Shown here piece after piece: positions 8,826 to 18,140 of a DNA stretch of 64,000 bases (positions are counted from its first letter, which is position 1; the number at the start of each line of letters is the position of its first letter). Under the pieces are notes generated by a model. It searched no databases, was not told where the DNA came from, and worked only from the letters and a program-made list of their open reading frames with translations. Both the position numbers and the translations under genes were made by a program. Source of the DNA: Halarcobacter mediterraneus (GTDB taxonomy: Bacteria; Campylobacterota; Campylobacteria; Campylobacterales; Arcobacteraceae); contig NZ_NXIE01000001.1 in the NCBI RefSeq assembly GCF_004116625.1, positions 496,001-560,000 on the forward strand. Direction: 5' to 3'.

Positions 8826-10034
8826 ATGTCTAGTTATTTAGAGAATACACCTGATAAAAATGGTTATTTTGGAAAATTTGGAGGTTCTTTTATTCCTCCT
8901 GTTTTAGAAAAACCATTTGAAGATATTAAAAATGCATATGAAAAAATAAAAAAAGACCCACAATTTATTGAAGACTTAAAGTATGTAAGAAAACACTATC
9001 AAGGAAGACCTACTCCCATTAGTTTCGCAAAAAATTTAACACAACATTGTGCTGGAGCAAAAATTTATCTTAAAAGAGAAGATTTAAATCATACTGGTGC
9101 TCATAAACTAAATCACTGTATGGCAGAAGTAATTCTTGCAAAACATATGGGTTTTAAAAAAGTTATTGCTGAAACAGGAGCAGGACAACATGGTGTTGCC
9201 CTTGCAACTGCTGCAGCATATTTTGGTTTAGAGTGTGAAATACATATGGGTGAAGTAGATATAAAAAAAGAACATCCAAATGTAACTAGAATGAAAATTC
9301 TTGGAGCAAAGGTAATTCCAGCAACACATGGTCTAAAAACTTTAAAAGAAGCAGTTGATTCAGCTTTTGAATCATATATTAATCAAGTTGATACTGCAAT
9401 TTATTGTATTGGTTCTGTAGTTGGTCCACATCCTTTTCCAATGATGGTAAGAGATTTTCAAAGTATTATGAGTCTTGAAGCAAAAGAACAGTTTTTAGAG
9501 CATGAAAAGAAATTACCTGATAATGTAATTGCTTGTATTGGTGGTGGTTCAAATGCTATGGGAATTTTTGCACATTTTATAGATGAAGAAGATATTGAAC
9601 TTTATGGTGTGGAACCTATGGGTAAAGGTGAGAATATAGGAGAACACTCTGCAACATTAAGTTATGGAGAAGAAGGGATTATGCATGGATTTAATTCTAT
9701 CATGTTAAAAGACGCAAAGGGAGAACCTGCACCTGTACACTCAATTGGTTCAGGAATTGATTATCCTTCAGTTGGACCAGAACATGCTTATTTAAAAGAA
9801 ATAGGTAGAACTAAAGTAGGACTTTGTACTGATGAAGAAGCAATAACTGCTTTTTATAAGTTGTCTCAATTAGAAGGAATAATCCCCGCACTTGAATCAG
9901 CCCATGCTGTAGCCTTTGCAATGAAATTAGCAAAAACATTGCCTAAAGATAAAACCATCTTAGTCAATTTAAGTGGTAGAGGGGATAAAGATATAGATTT
10001 TGTAATTGAAAATTATCCTTTAGAAAAACTATAG
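8826..10034 (+). CDS. trpB: Tryptophan synthase beta chain
   Basis: A 402-residue PLP enzyme that condenses indole with serine to tryptophan. The PLP lysine is Lys94 in 'HTGAHKLNH'; the catalytic Glu in 'AETGAGQHG', the phosphate-binding loop 'GGGSNAMG' and the C-terminal 'SGRGDKD' are all present, and the length is normal for TrpB1. ATG 8826 follows AAGGAAA. There is no trpA or other trp gene beside it: neighbours are a sensor kinase and a ferritin-like protein. It could be the only beta chain, with trpA elsewhere, or a second copy that salvages indole; the window cannot decide. Confidence 0.93.
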   Translation: MSSYLENTPDKNGYFGKFGGSFIPPVLEKPFEDIKNAYEKIKKDPQFIEDLKYVRKHYQGRPTPISFAKNLTQHCAGAKIYLKREDLNHTGAHKLNHCMAEVILAKHMGFKKVIAETGAGQHGVALATAAAYFGLECEIHMGEVDIKKEHPNVTRMKILGAKVIPATHGLKTLKEAVDSAFESYINQVDTAIYCIGSVVGPHPFPMMVRDFQSIMSLEAKEQFLEHEKKLPDNVIACIGGGSNAMGIFAHFIDEEDIELYGVEPMGKGENIGEHSATLSYGEEGIMHGFNSIMLKDAKGEPAPVHSIGSGIDYPSVGPEHAYLKEIGRTKVGLCTDEEAITAFYKLSQLEGIIPALESAHAVAFAMKLAKTLPKDKTILVNLSGRGDKDIDFVIENYPLEKL

Positions 10035-10057
10035 ACAATTTTTAGTCTATAGTTTTT
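10024..10057. terminator. Bidirectional terminator between trpB and the convergent ferritin-like gene
   Basis: Thirteen-bp perfect stem AAAAACTATAGAC (10024-10036) / GTCTATAGTTTTT (10045-10057) with an 8-nt loop, A-run 5' and T-run 3', spanning both stop codons. This is a typical factor-independent terminator for both directions. Confidence 0.85.
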
Positions 10058-10874
10058 ATTTACAATCTTCTTTTTTAGAAAGGAATTTCAACTCATCGCA
10101 AGAAAATCCTGCTTTTTTCCTTGCTTCAAAATTTAATTGTTGTTTCTTTAATGTACTTCCAGGATAAATTCGTTCTAATATTTCAAAATATGTTTTTTCA
10201 GGGCTTAAATTTTGTCTGTTACATTCAAACTTAAACCACCTATCACCTTTTGTAACATGATCAACTTCTTCTTCTAAAATTATTTCTAAAGTTTTTAATA
10301 TTTTTTTATTAAACTCATCAGGGTTAGAATTTAACTTTTCCATAATTTTTGGATTTTGTTCCAAACCATTTGCTTCTAAAAACCTTGGAACAATTGCCAT
10401 ACGTGACAATAAGTCAGGTGTATTTTTCATAGCTTCAAATAAGTTTGTATGAACTTCTAGTTCTCCATAATAAGACCCAATTTCTTCAAGTAAATCTCTT
10501 AGCATTTCAAAATGTCTTACTTCATCATTTGCTACTTCTAACCAATCATCATAATATTTTTTTGGTAAACCTTTAAACCTAAGTGCAGCATCTAAAGCTA
10601 AGTCAATTGCAGAATATTCTATATGTGCAATTGTATGAAGTAATATTATTTTTCCCTCTTTTGTATTTACATATTTTGTTTTCTTTACATTCTTAGGTAA
10701 AACTATCTTTAAAATATTAAAATACGAAGGTTTATTTATTTCATATACTTTATGATTGTAATTAAATTGTAAAGCTCCCGATATATAGTCTTTATAGAAG
10801 ATTTTAAAAGCTTTAATTTTTTCATCAATATTGGCTTCAAGTACGATACCTTCAAGCCTTTTATAATATTCCAT
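10056..10874 (-). CDS. DUF455 ferritin-like protein
   Basis: A 272-residue, mostly helical protein of the DUF455 ferritin-like family. Candidate diiron ligands are arranged as in four-helix carboxylate proteins: 'HIEYSAIDLALDA' (~88-100), 'DEVRHFEML' and 'EEEVDHVTKG' give repeated E..H pairs. The family is related in fold to tRNA-hydroxylase MiaE and ferritins, but its substrate is not established. Start ATG 10874 has AAGGA at good spacing. It is convergent with trpB and divergent from the metallo-hydrolase at 10942, so it is a single-gene unit. Confidence 0.85.
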   Translation of the reverse strand: MEYYKRLEGIVLEANIDEKIKAFKIFYKDYISGALQFNYNHKVYEINKPSYFNILKIVLPKNVKKTKYVNTKEGKIILLHTIAHIEYSAIDLALDAALRFKGLPKKYYDDWLEVANDEVRHFEMLRDLLEEIGSYYGELEVHTNLFEAMKNTPDLLSRMAIVPRFLEANGLEQNPKIMEKLNSNPDEFNKKILKTLEIILEEEVDHVTKGDRWFKFECNRQNLSPEKTYFEILERIYPGSTLKKQQLNFEARKKAGFSCDELKFLSKKEDCK

Positions 10875-10941
10875 AATCTTCCTTACAGTTATTTTTTTAT
10901 ATACTATAAATAAATTTTATCTAAGTAAGGATTAAAAAAGC

Positions 10942-11535
10942 ATGTCATTAAAAATCCAACCAATGGGTGATTACCAAACAAACTGTTATATACTTACGGT
11001 AAATGGGAAAGATTTTATTATTGATCCAGGAGTAAATGCAACAAAATGGGTTTTACAAAATGTAAATAATCCTATTGCAATTTTAAATACTCATGGTCAT
11101 TTTGATCATGTTTGGTCAAATAAAGAAGTTAGTGATAAGTTAAATTTAAAAATTTATACTCCAAAAGATGATGCCTTTATGCTGAAAAAAGACCCTTATG
11201 GTTTTGGTATGACCCCCTCTTCAGCAGACGTTTTAGTTGAACATGATGAAGAGTTTGATTTTGAGGGAGTGAAAGTAAAATTTCATTATTTTCCTGGGCA
11301 TACACCAGGATGTTCTGCTATAGAAATAGATAATCATCTTTTTTCAGGAGATTTTATTTTTAATAACTCTATAGGGAGAACTGATTTTCCTTTCTCTAGT
11401 CCAGAGCAAATGAAAAGTAGTATTGATAAGATTTTAAAATGGGAAAGAGATATAAGAATTTATCCAGGTCATGGTTCTTCAACTACTTTAAATAGTGAAA
11501 GAGCTTCTTTAATTAACTGGAAAAACTATTTATAA
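10942..11535 (+). CDS. MBL-fold metallo-hydrolase (glyoxalase II-like, YcbL type)
   Basis: A 197-residue metallo-beta-lactamase-fold protein with the complete binuclear metal motif: 'THGHFDH' (HxHxDH), 'PGHTPG', 'SGDFIF' and C-terminal 'YPGHGSST'. Its length matches the single-domain YcbL group, which hydrolyses S-lactoylglutathione-like thioesters, and not the two-domain GloB. The true substrate cannot be read from sequence. ATG 10942 is preceded by AAGGA. It lies 16 bp upstream of the first GGDEF gene and may share its transcript. Confidence 0.88.
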   Translation: MSLKIQPMGDYQTNCYILTVNGKDFIIDPGVNATKWVLQNVNNPIAILNTHGHFDHVWSNKEVSDKLNLKIYTPKDDAFMLKKDPYGFGMTPSSADVLVEHDEEFDFEGVKVKFHYFPGHTPGCSAIEIDNHLFSGDFIFNNSIGRTDFPFSSPEQMKSSIDKILKWERDIRIYPGHGSSTTLNSERASLINWKNYL

Positions 11536-11551
11536 AAGATAGGAAAAGCTT

Positions 11552-12463
11552 ATGAACAATAACTTTAACTCATATAATTTTCAAACAATTATTGCTTTAA
11601 ATGATCATTTAAAGAATTTAAAAAAATTAGATGATATTTTCCAGTATTTATCTACTTATATAAGTAAAGATTTTGGAATAAATAGATTTCAATCTTATAT
11701 AAATGATAAAATGATTTACTCTAATTTTAAAGAAAATGAAGAAACATTAAAAAGTAAACAGTTTTTAATAAAACTAAACTATAATGATAATTTAGAAGTT
11801 GCTTTATTCTACAAAAATGAGTATGAACTAGAAAATATTGCAAATGTTTTTAATATTTTAAAAACAACTTTTAATTTAGTTTCACAAACTATTTATAACA
11901 AATATTTAGAATTTAAAATAAAAGAACTAAGTTTAAGAGACTCATTAACAGGTCTTTATAACAGGCAATATATAGATGAATATTTAAAAACAATATTACC
12001 TTTATCTTCAAGAGAAAAGAAAAAAATAGCTTTTTTAAAAGTTGGTATTGACCATTTTAAAGCTGTTATTGATGAATTTGATTATACTATTGGAGATAAA
12101 GTATTAAAAGAACTTGCAATTAGTTTAGAAAACTCTGTAAGAGAATCTGACCTTGTTGCAAGAATAGACTCAGATGAGTTTTTAGTTATTTTACATAATG
12201 TAATGAATGAAGAAAACGCAATTATGGTTGCACAGAAAGTTATAGAAAACTTTAAGAAGAAAAAAGTTATTGTTAACGAAGTTACAAATCAAACATTAAT
12301 GAAAACCATTTGTACTGGTATTTCTATGTTTCCAGATGACGCTAAAAAAGTTGAAGATATTTTTAGATCTTCTGATATTGCTTTATATGAAGCAAGAAAT
12401 AAAGGAAGAAGCCAATTGTTTAAATTTAAAAAAGAAGAATCAAATATAATAGAGCTATTTTAA
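11552..12463 (+). CDS. GGDEF-domain protein with degenerate active site but intact I-site
   Basis: A 303-residue protein. Residues 1-~125 are an uncharacterised N-terminal domain (possible GAF-like sensor); ~130-300 are a GGDEF domain starting at 'LRDSLTGLYNRQY'. The catalytic signature reads D-S-D-E-F where both glycines of GG(D/E)EF are replaced, which probably abolishes or lowers diguanylate cyclase activity. The inhibitory RxxD motif ('RESD') lies exactly five residues before it and is intact. There are no membrane segments. It is followed after 8 bp by a paralogue with the opposite pattern, suggesting a working pair (inference). Confidence 0.9.
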   Translation: MNNNFNSYNFQTIIALNDHLKNLKKLDDIFQYLSTYISKDFGINRFQSYINDKMIYSNFKENEETLKSKQFLIKLNYNDNLEVALFYKNEYELENIANVFNILKTTFNLVSQTIYNKYLEFKIKELSLRDSLTGLYNRQYIDEYLKTILPLSSREKKKIAFLKVGIDHFKAVIDEFDYTIGDKVLKELAISLENSVRESDLVARIDSDEFLVILHNVMNEENAIMVAQKVIENFKKKKVIVNEVTNQTLMKTICTGISMFPDDAKKVEDIFRSSDIALYEARNKGRSQLFKFKKEESNIIELF

Positions 12464-12471
12464 GGGATAAT

Positions 12472-13446
12472 ATGAAGAACAATATTTTAAAATTAGTAAA
12501 GTCAGCAAGAACAAATGAAGAAGATTTTAAAGCATTAGAGAATATTTATAAACTTTATGATCAACTTCAATACTCTTCAAATTTGAAACAAATGGCTGAA
12601 GATATTTATTTATGGCTACATACAAATTTTGAAGTAGATAATGTTACTTTTGCTCTTTTTGATATTGAAAGAAACAGTAGGGAAAACATATTTATAGAAG
12701 GGGAAGAGTTTTTTTTAGATGACTCTTTATCTTTTTTCTTTATTATTAATACCCATACTAATTTAAATGCAATTGTATCTTTTAGTGCATCATCTAAAAC
12801 ACATCATCAAATTCTTTCAAAACAGTATAATACTATAGAGTCTGCCTTTTTTCAAATTTCACCAATTATTCAAAATGGTATTATAAAGAAAAACTTTATT
12901 GAGTCTCTATCTTTAGATTCAGTAACGAAGGTTTATAATAGACATTACTTAATAGAAAATCTAAATAAACAAATTTCACTATCTAAAAAAGAATATAAAA
13001 GAATTTATTTCCTAATGGTGGGAGTAGATCATTTCAAAGCTGTAATTGATGAATTTGACCATGAACTTGCAGACCAAGTATTAGTTGAATTAGCAAGAGT
13101 AATTCACTCAAATATTTCTGAATTTGATATGGTTGCAAGACTTAGTGGAGATGAATTCTTAATTTCTGTACTAAGTACAACAAATGAATCTGAAATATAT
13201 AAAATGGCAGATAATATTATAAAAGATTTTTCAAAAATTAAAGTTGTTGTAAATGATTTAGGACATACCTTACAAAAAACTGTATGCATAGGATATGATG
13301 TTTATGAAACTTTAGATGAAAATGATAATATTGATAAAACAATAAAAAATGCAGATATTGCACTTTATGAAGCAAAAAATAGAGGAAGAAGTCAACTTTT
13401 TAAATATGAAGACTTAACTCCTGATGATACAATAGATTTATTTTAA
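12472..13446 (+). CDS. Diguanylate cyclase (GGDEF), lacking the I-site
   Basis: A 324-residue paralogue of the preceding protein: the two share 'GVDHFKAVIDEFD' and the C-terminal 'DIALYEA(K/R)N(R/K)GRSQLFK'. Its signature is S-G-D-E-F, a variant known to be active in other diguanylate cyclases, so it should make c-di-GMP from two GTP. The inhibitory position five residues upstream is 'SEFD', lacking the Arg of RxxD, so product inhibition would need another route. The N-terminal ~140 residues are a soluble sensor-like domain. Tandem placement suggests recent duplication and divergence. Confidence 0.9.
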   Translation: MKNNILKLVKSARTNEEDFKALENIYKLYDQLQYSSNLKQMAEDIYLWLHTNFEVDNVTFALFDIERNSRENIFIEGEEFFLDDSLSFFFIINTHTNLNAIVSFSASSKTHHQILSKQYNTIESAFFQISPIIQNGIIKKNFIESLSLDSVTKVYNRHYLIENLNKQISLSKKEYKRIYFLMVGVDHFKAVIDEFDHELADQVLVELARVIHSNISEFDMVARLSGDEFLISVLSTTNESEIYKMADNIIKDFSKIKVVVNDLGHTLQKTVCIGYDVYETLDENDNIDKTIKNADIALYEAKNRGRSQLFKYEDLTPDDTIDLF

Positions 13447-13459
13447 AATCTATTGTATC
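13426..13459. terminator. Bidirectional terminator between GGDEF gene and cmoB
   Basis: Fourteen-bp perfect stem GATACAATAGATTT (13426-13439) / AAATCTATTGTATC (13446-13459), loop 6 nt. It includes the last codons of both convergent genes, whose stops are only 3 bp apart. Confidence 0.75.
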
Positions 13460-14364
13460 TTTCTTGCTTTCATATAAACTCTTTTAGGAGCAGGATATCC
13501 TTCAACAGTTTTTGAGGGGTCATTTTTATCTAAAAAATCTTCTAAACTTTGATCAAAAGACCATTTTGTTTTTCTTTGTTCTCCACTTGTAGTGGTTGTT
13601 GTAGCTATTACTTCTATATTTTCAAAACCTGCTCGTTTTAACCAGTTTTTTAAAGCAGGAATAGTTGGAATAAAATAAATATTGGGGATTTTTGAATACC
13701 GTCTATCAGGAGTTAAACAAATTTCCTCATCTCCATCTATCATAAAAGTATCAATTAAGATTTCACCTTTTGAGTTTAAACCACGTGCTAAAGATTTCAA
13801 AGTTCCAACAGGATCTGGTCTATGATATAAAACACCTAACATAAAAATAAAATCAAATTTGTGATTATAGTATTCAAGATGCTCTACACCTAACATCTCA
13901 TAAACTATATCTGATTTTACAAAATGATTTATAAATTCAAATTGATGTAAAGTTAAAGCACTAGGATCAAAACCAATTAATCTTTTAGGTTTATCCTCTA
14001 ACATTCTAAACATATAATAACCATTGTTACAACCTATATCTGCAACTACCTTATCTTTTAGATTAAAATATGGTCTTATTAAATTATATTTAATATTACT
14101 TTGCCATTCACTATCAATGTCTAAACCAAAAATATTAAATGGTCCTTTTCTCCAAGGAATAAGTTTTTTTGCAGTTTCTTCAAGTAAGGCAAATTCACTA
14201 TCACTTAAATTTTCTCTTTTTCCAACTGTAAACCAATCAGAATAACTTATATCTGGATTTTTAATATTTAAATCAAAAACCTTTAGTAGTTGAGTATACC
14301 AAGGTTCAACATTTTTCCATTTTCTGCACTCTATTTTTTTCTTTTTTAATTCTTCTAATTCCAT
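13450..14364 (-). CDS. cmoB: tRNA U34 carboxymethyltransferase CmoB
   Basis: A 304-residue Rossmann-fold transferase that uses carboxy-S-adenosylmethionine to turn 5-hydroxyuridine at tRNA position 34 into 5-carboxymethoxyuridine. Family marks are 'WRKGPFNIFGLDIDSEWQS', the cofactor motif 'VVADIGCNNGYYMFRM', 'LGVLYHRPDP' and 'FDQSLEDFLD'. The Campylobacterota form is about the usual length. The partner cmoA is not in the window. The ATG at 14364 has no clear Shine-Dalgarno; a TATAAT hexamer sits only six bases upstream, which suggests leaderless transcription. Confidence 0.93.
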   Translation of the reverse strand: MELEELKKKKIECRKWKNVEPWYTQLLKVFDLNIKNPDISYSDWFTVGKRENLSDSEFALLEETAKKLIPWRKGPFNIFGLDIDSEWQSNIKYNLIRPYFNLKDKVVADIGCNNGYYMFRMLEDKPKRLIGFDPSALTLHQFEFINHFVKSDIVYEMLGVEHLEYYNHKFDFIFMLGVLYHRPDPVGTLKSLARGLNSKGEILIDTFMIDGDEEICLTPDRRYSKIPNIYFIPTIPALKNWLKRAGFENIEVIATTTTTSGEQRKTKWSFDQSLEDFLDKNDPSKTVEGYPAPKRVYMKARKIQ

Positions 14365-14536
14365 TCTTGGATTATAATATTAATTTATTAAAAACTTGTT
14401 TTAAAAACTACAAATCAAGTCAAGGTAAAGTTTTTTCGTTATAATTATCCGATTTTAGAAAATTTTTTCTACACGTAGATTATATGAAAAAAACATATAA
14501 TTACAACAAATTTTCATTTACTAAAAAGGATTGATA

Positions 14537-17302
14537 TTGAAACAACTAACTGACGTCTTATTCTCCTTTAAGACAACACTTGTATTGTTAGCTATTCTAG
14601 CCATTGGAGCTGGTGTAGCTACATTTATAGAGAATGATTTTGGAACCTCTTCTGCTAGGGTTTTAGTTTATAATCATATCTGGTATGAAGCCGCTTTAGT
14701 TTTAACAACAATAAATCTAACAGGAATAATTTTTAAATATAAAATGTGGAGAAATAAAGCAAGATTTATTTTTCATTCTTCTTTTGTTGTAATCTTAATT
14801 GGTGCAGCAGTAACAAGATATGTTGGATATGAAGGTATTATGCAAATAAGAGAAGGAGAAATTCAAAATAGAATGATTTCTTTAGAACCTTATTTACAAA
14901 TAAAAATAAAACAAACAGATGCTACTTATTATAAAGAGTATCCTATGGAGTTTACAGCTTTAGGTAATAATGATTTTTCTCATTCAATTGCTTTTGCAGA
15001 CAAAGAATTAAAAATAGATTTTAATGATTATATGTATGCAAAAAAAGGGAAAAATGATATGGGAATTTTGACAGTTGATGCAACATTAAATGGTGAAACA
15101 AAAACTATTAAACTTCCAGGAAAAAGAGGAATGAAAGGAATCACAAAAATAGAAGATTTTGGTGATACTGTTGTGACTTTAGAATACGGTTCAAAAGTTT
15201 TAGAGCTTCCTTTTGCAATAAAACTTAGAGACTTTGAACTTCAAAGATATCCAGGGAGTATGTCACCATCTTCATATGCTTCTGAAGTTACTGTTATAAA
15301 AAAAGATGGACAAAAGTATGATTATAGGATTTTTATGAATAGAACTCTACATGAAGGAAACTTCTTATTTTTTCAAAGTTCTTATGACCCAGATGAAAAA
15401 GGAACTGTTTTATCTGTAAATAATGATCCAGGGAAATGGCCTACTTATTTAGGATACTTTTTACTAACATTAGGACTTATTTGGAACTTATTTGACAAAA
15501 AATCTAGATTTTGGAAATTAACAAAATATGTTAGTAATAAAAATCTTGCTTCAATTGCTGTAGCCTGTATAGTTTCATTTGGAACAGTAAGTTTAAATGC
15601 TCAAGTAGATTTCCAAAAAACTCAATTGTCTAAAGAAGAAATTCAAACTTATATGGAAAGTTTCAAAAATAATTCTCTTGAAGCAGCTGAAAAGTTTTCT
15701 AAAATTGTAGTTCAAAGTAATGGAGGAAGAATGAAACCTCTAAATACTTTAAATCATGAAATTTTAAGCAAGTTAACTGGTAAAGTTACAATGTTTGGAA
15801 TGAATGCTGATCAAATTGTTTTAGGAATGCTTACAAGACCAGAAATTTGGCGAAACATGAGAATGATAAAAGTGAGAACTCCTAAATTAAAAGAATTTTT
15901 ACAAGTAGAACCAGATAGAAAATATATTGCTTTTACAGAAGTTTTCAAAGATAATAAATATATTTTACAAGAAGAAACACAAAGAATTTCAATGATAGAC
16001 CCTAGTCAAAGAGGAACTTATGAAAAAGATATTATTAGATTAGATGAAAGATTAAGTATTTCATATTTAGTATATAACGGAAACTTATTTAAGATATTTC
16101 CTCGAACAAATGCAACAAAAGAAGAAAACAATAGATGGTACTCTCCTTTGGAAGCAATTCAAAATTTTCAAGGAGAAAATCAAAAAGCAATTGAGACTTT
16201 AGTAAGAGGTTTCTTAAACTCTGTTATTTCAGAACAATGGGAGCTTTCTAATAAATTTCTTGATATGATTCAACAATATCAAGCTCAAGTAGGTTCTGAA
16301 GTTATGCCTTCACAGTCACATATTGATAGAGAAATAGCTTTTAATAAACTTGAAATTTTTGAAAAACTTACTGTTGCTTATCTTTTAGTAGGTTTTATTA
16401 TGCTTGTTGTTGCATTTATCGTAGTATTCAATCCAAAAATTCAACCAAGAAAGACAACTTTATTTTTCTTTTTAATGCTTTCACTTTTATTTGCAGCACA
16501 TACTTTTGGAATGGGCTTTAGATGGATTCTATCAGGGCATGCACCATGGTCTGATACTTATGAATCATTATTATATATTTCATGGTCAGCAGTATTTGCA
16601 GGAGTTGTCTTCTTTAGAAGATCTTTACTTGCTTTAAGTGCAGCTATTATTGTTGCAGCTATATTTATGTTTACTGCACACCTAACAAGTATTGACCCAC
16701 AAATTACAAATTTAGTACCTGTATTAAAATCTTACTGGTTGACAATACACGTTTCAATATTAACTGCATCATATGGCTTCTTTGGATTAAGTGCTATTTT
16801 AGGATTCTTAACTTTAATCTTATTTATTTTTAGAAAAAGAAAACCCCATTTAGATGAAACAATTAAACATATAACAGCAATAAATGAAATATCATTAATA
16901 ATAGGTCTTACAGCCATTACAATAGGAAACTTCCTTGGTGGTGTTTGGGCAAATGAGTCTTGGGGAAGATATTGGGGATGGGACCCTAAAGAAACATGGG
17001 CTTATGTTTCAATTGTAATTTATGTATTTGTTTTACATATGAGGTTTGTAAAAAGACTTAATACACCTTATGCTCTTTCAGTAGCATCACTTTTAGCTTT
17101 TTCTTCAATTTTAATGACTTACTTTGGAGTAAATTTCTATTTATCAGGACTTCACTCTTATGCAACAGGAGACCCTGTGCCTATTCCTATGTGGGTTTAT
17201 TATGTAACTGCACTTGTATTTATTACTATTGCTTTAGCTTATAAAAATAGAAACTTAAAAGATGAAATCTGTCATACAAAAAATCAAAACCCTAAGAAAT
17301 AA
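14537..17302 (+). CDS. ccsBA: Cytochrome c biogenesis protein CcsBA (fused ResB-CcsA)
   Basis: A ~921-residue System II cytochrome c synthase that moves heme across the membrane and attaches it to CxxCH apocytochromes. The ResB/CcsB part occupies ~1-340, with N-terminal membrane helices and a large periplasmic region. A long periplasmic stretch (~360-610) follows, then the CcsA part with about eight helices and the heme-handling WWD motif 'WGRYWGWDPKETWA'. I place the start at the TTG at 14537, six bases after AAGGA; the TTG at 14531 touches that site. The synthase should serve the CxxCH proteins of the nos operon. Single-gene unit ending in a strong terminator. Confidence 0.95.
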   Translation: MKQLTDVLFSFKTTLVLLAILAIGAGVATFIENDFGTSSARVLVYNHIWYEAALVLTTINLTGIIFKYKMWRNKARFIFHSSFVVILIGAAVTRYVGYEGIMQIREGEIQNRMISLEPYLQIKIKQTDATYYKEYPMEFTALGNNDFSHSIAFADKELKIDFNDYMYAKKGKNDMGILTVDATLNGETKTIKLPGKRGMKGITKIEDFGDTVVTLEYGSKVLELPFAIKLRDFELQRYPGSMSPSSYASEVTVIKKDGQKYDYRIFMNRTLHEGNFLFFQSSYDPDEKGTVLSVNNDPGKWPTYLGYFLLTLGLIWNLFDKKSRFWKLTKYVSNKNLASIAVACIVSFGTVSLNAQVDFQKTQLSKEEIQTYMESFKNNSLEAAEKFSKIVVQSNGGRMKPLNTLNHEILSKLTGKVTMFGMNADQIVLGMLTRPEIWRNMRMIKVRTPKLKEFLQVEPDRKYIAFTEVFKDNKYILQEETQRISMIDPSQRGTYEKDIIRLDERLSISYLVYNGNLFKIFPRTNATKEENNRWYSPLEAIQNFQGENQKAIETLVRGFLNSVISEQWELSNKFLDMIQQYQAQVGSEVMPSQSHIDREIAFNKLEIFEKLTVAYLLVGFIMLVVAFIVVFNPKIQPRKTTLFFFLMLSLLFAAHTFGMGFRWILSGHAPWSDTYESLLYISWSAVFAGVVFFRRSLLALSAAIIVAAIFMFTAHLTSIDPQITNLVPVLKSYWLTIHVSILTASYGFFGLSAILGFLTLILFIFRKRKPHLDETIKHITAINEISLIIGLTAITIGNFLGGVWANESWGRYWGWDPKETWAYVSIVIYVFVLHMRFVKRLNTPYALSVASLLAFSSILMTYFGVNFYLSGLHSYATGDPVPIPMWVYYVTALVFITIALAYKNRNLKDEICHTKNQNPKK

Positions 17303-17316
17303 TTTCTTAGGGTTTT
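17286..17316 (+). terminator. Terminator of ccsBA
   Basis: Fourteen-bp perfect stem AAAACCCTAAGAAA (17286-17299) / TTTCTTAGGGTTTT (17303-17316) closed by a 3-nt loop that is the stop codon TAA; pyrimidine-rich sequence follows. Confidence 0.85.
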
Positions 17317-17390
17317 CCCTTTATAAAATCTCTTAATCAATTTAAAACTATAAATTAACTATAATACTTTTATATCAAGGAAAAGTTATA

Positions 17391-18128
17391 ATGAATCAGG
17401 AAATTCTTCAGAATATTATAAAATCTACCAAAAACCTTCATTTATTGTATATAGAAGATAATGAAGATGTAAGAGAACAAACTTTAAAAATGCTTCAAAT
17501 CTTTTTTGATAATATTTCTATCGCAAAAGATGGAGAGCAAGGACTTGAAGAGTTCAAAAAAAATAATAAATTTGAATCTACTTCTTTTGATTTAATTATT
17601 ACAGATATTGAAATGCCTAATAAAGACGGTATTTCAATGATTAATTCAATAAGAGAATATAATGCAGAAATACCTATTTTAATTTTTTCTGCCCATAGTA
17701 ATACTGATTATTTTTTAAAATCAATAAATGCAGGAATTGATGGATATATTTTAAAACCATACAACATAGAACAAATTTCTAACTCTTTAATGAATATTAT
17801 TGAAAAAAACAGACTTCTTCCTTCAAATGAACATATCATACATTTAGCAGATGGTTATATTTGGAATAATCAAGAACAAATTCTATATAAAGATGAGAAG
17901 GCAATAAAACTTACAAAGAATGAAACTAAACTTTTTATTTTATTTATAAAATCAAAAGGCGCATTAAAAACTTATGATGAAATTGATACTTTTATTTTTT
18001 CAGATTTTAGTGAAACAAATAAAAGAGTAAGAAATCTAGTATCAAGATTAAAAAGTAAATTAGAGTATGACCTTTTTGAATCAATTTATGGACATGGATA
18101 TAAACTTAAATATAAAAAATTTATTTAG
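17391..18128 (+). CDS. Response regulator, OmpR/PhoB-type
   Basis: A 245-residue regulator. Receiver: 'LYIEDNEDV' (acidic pair at 22-23), phospho-acceptor Asp72 in 'LIITDIEMPNKDG', 'FSAHS' and 'ILKPYN'. The C-terminal winged helix runs from 'LTKNETKLFILF' to 'IYGHGYKLKYK'. It resembles the regulator at 428-1174 in layout and in the 'LF.(I/L)Y..D.EDVRE' start. No kinase is next to it; the HAD phosphatase follows after 12 bp and may be cotranscribed. An orphan kinase such as that at 5327 could be its partner, but nothing here shows this. Confidence 0.92.
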   Translation: MNQEILQNIIKSTKNLHLLYIEDNEDVREQTLKMLQIFFDNISIAKDGEQGLEEFKKNNKFESTSFDLIITDIEMPNKDGISMINSIREYNAEIPILIFSAHSNTDYFLKSINAGIDGYILKPYNIEQISNSLMNIIEKNRLLPSNEHIIHLADGYIWNNQEQILYKDEKAIKLTKNETKLFILFIKSKGALKTYDEIDTFIFSDFSETNKRVRNLVSRLKSKLEYDLFESIYGHGYKLKYKKFI

Positions 18129-18140
18129 ATTGGAAAAAAT

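Noticed and set aside
14531-17302. ccsBA start at TTG 14531
   Set aside because: This codon directly touches the AAGGA site; the in-frame TTG at 14537 has proper spacing.
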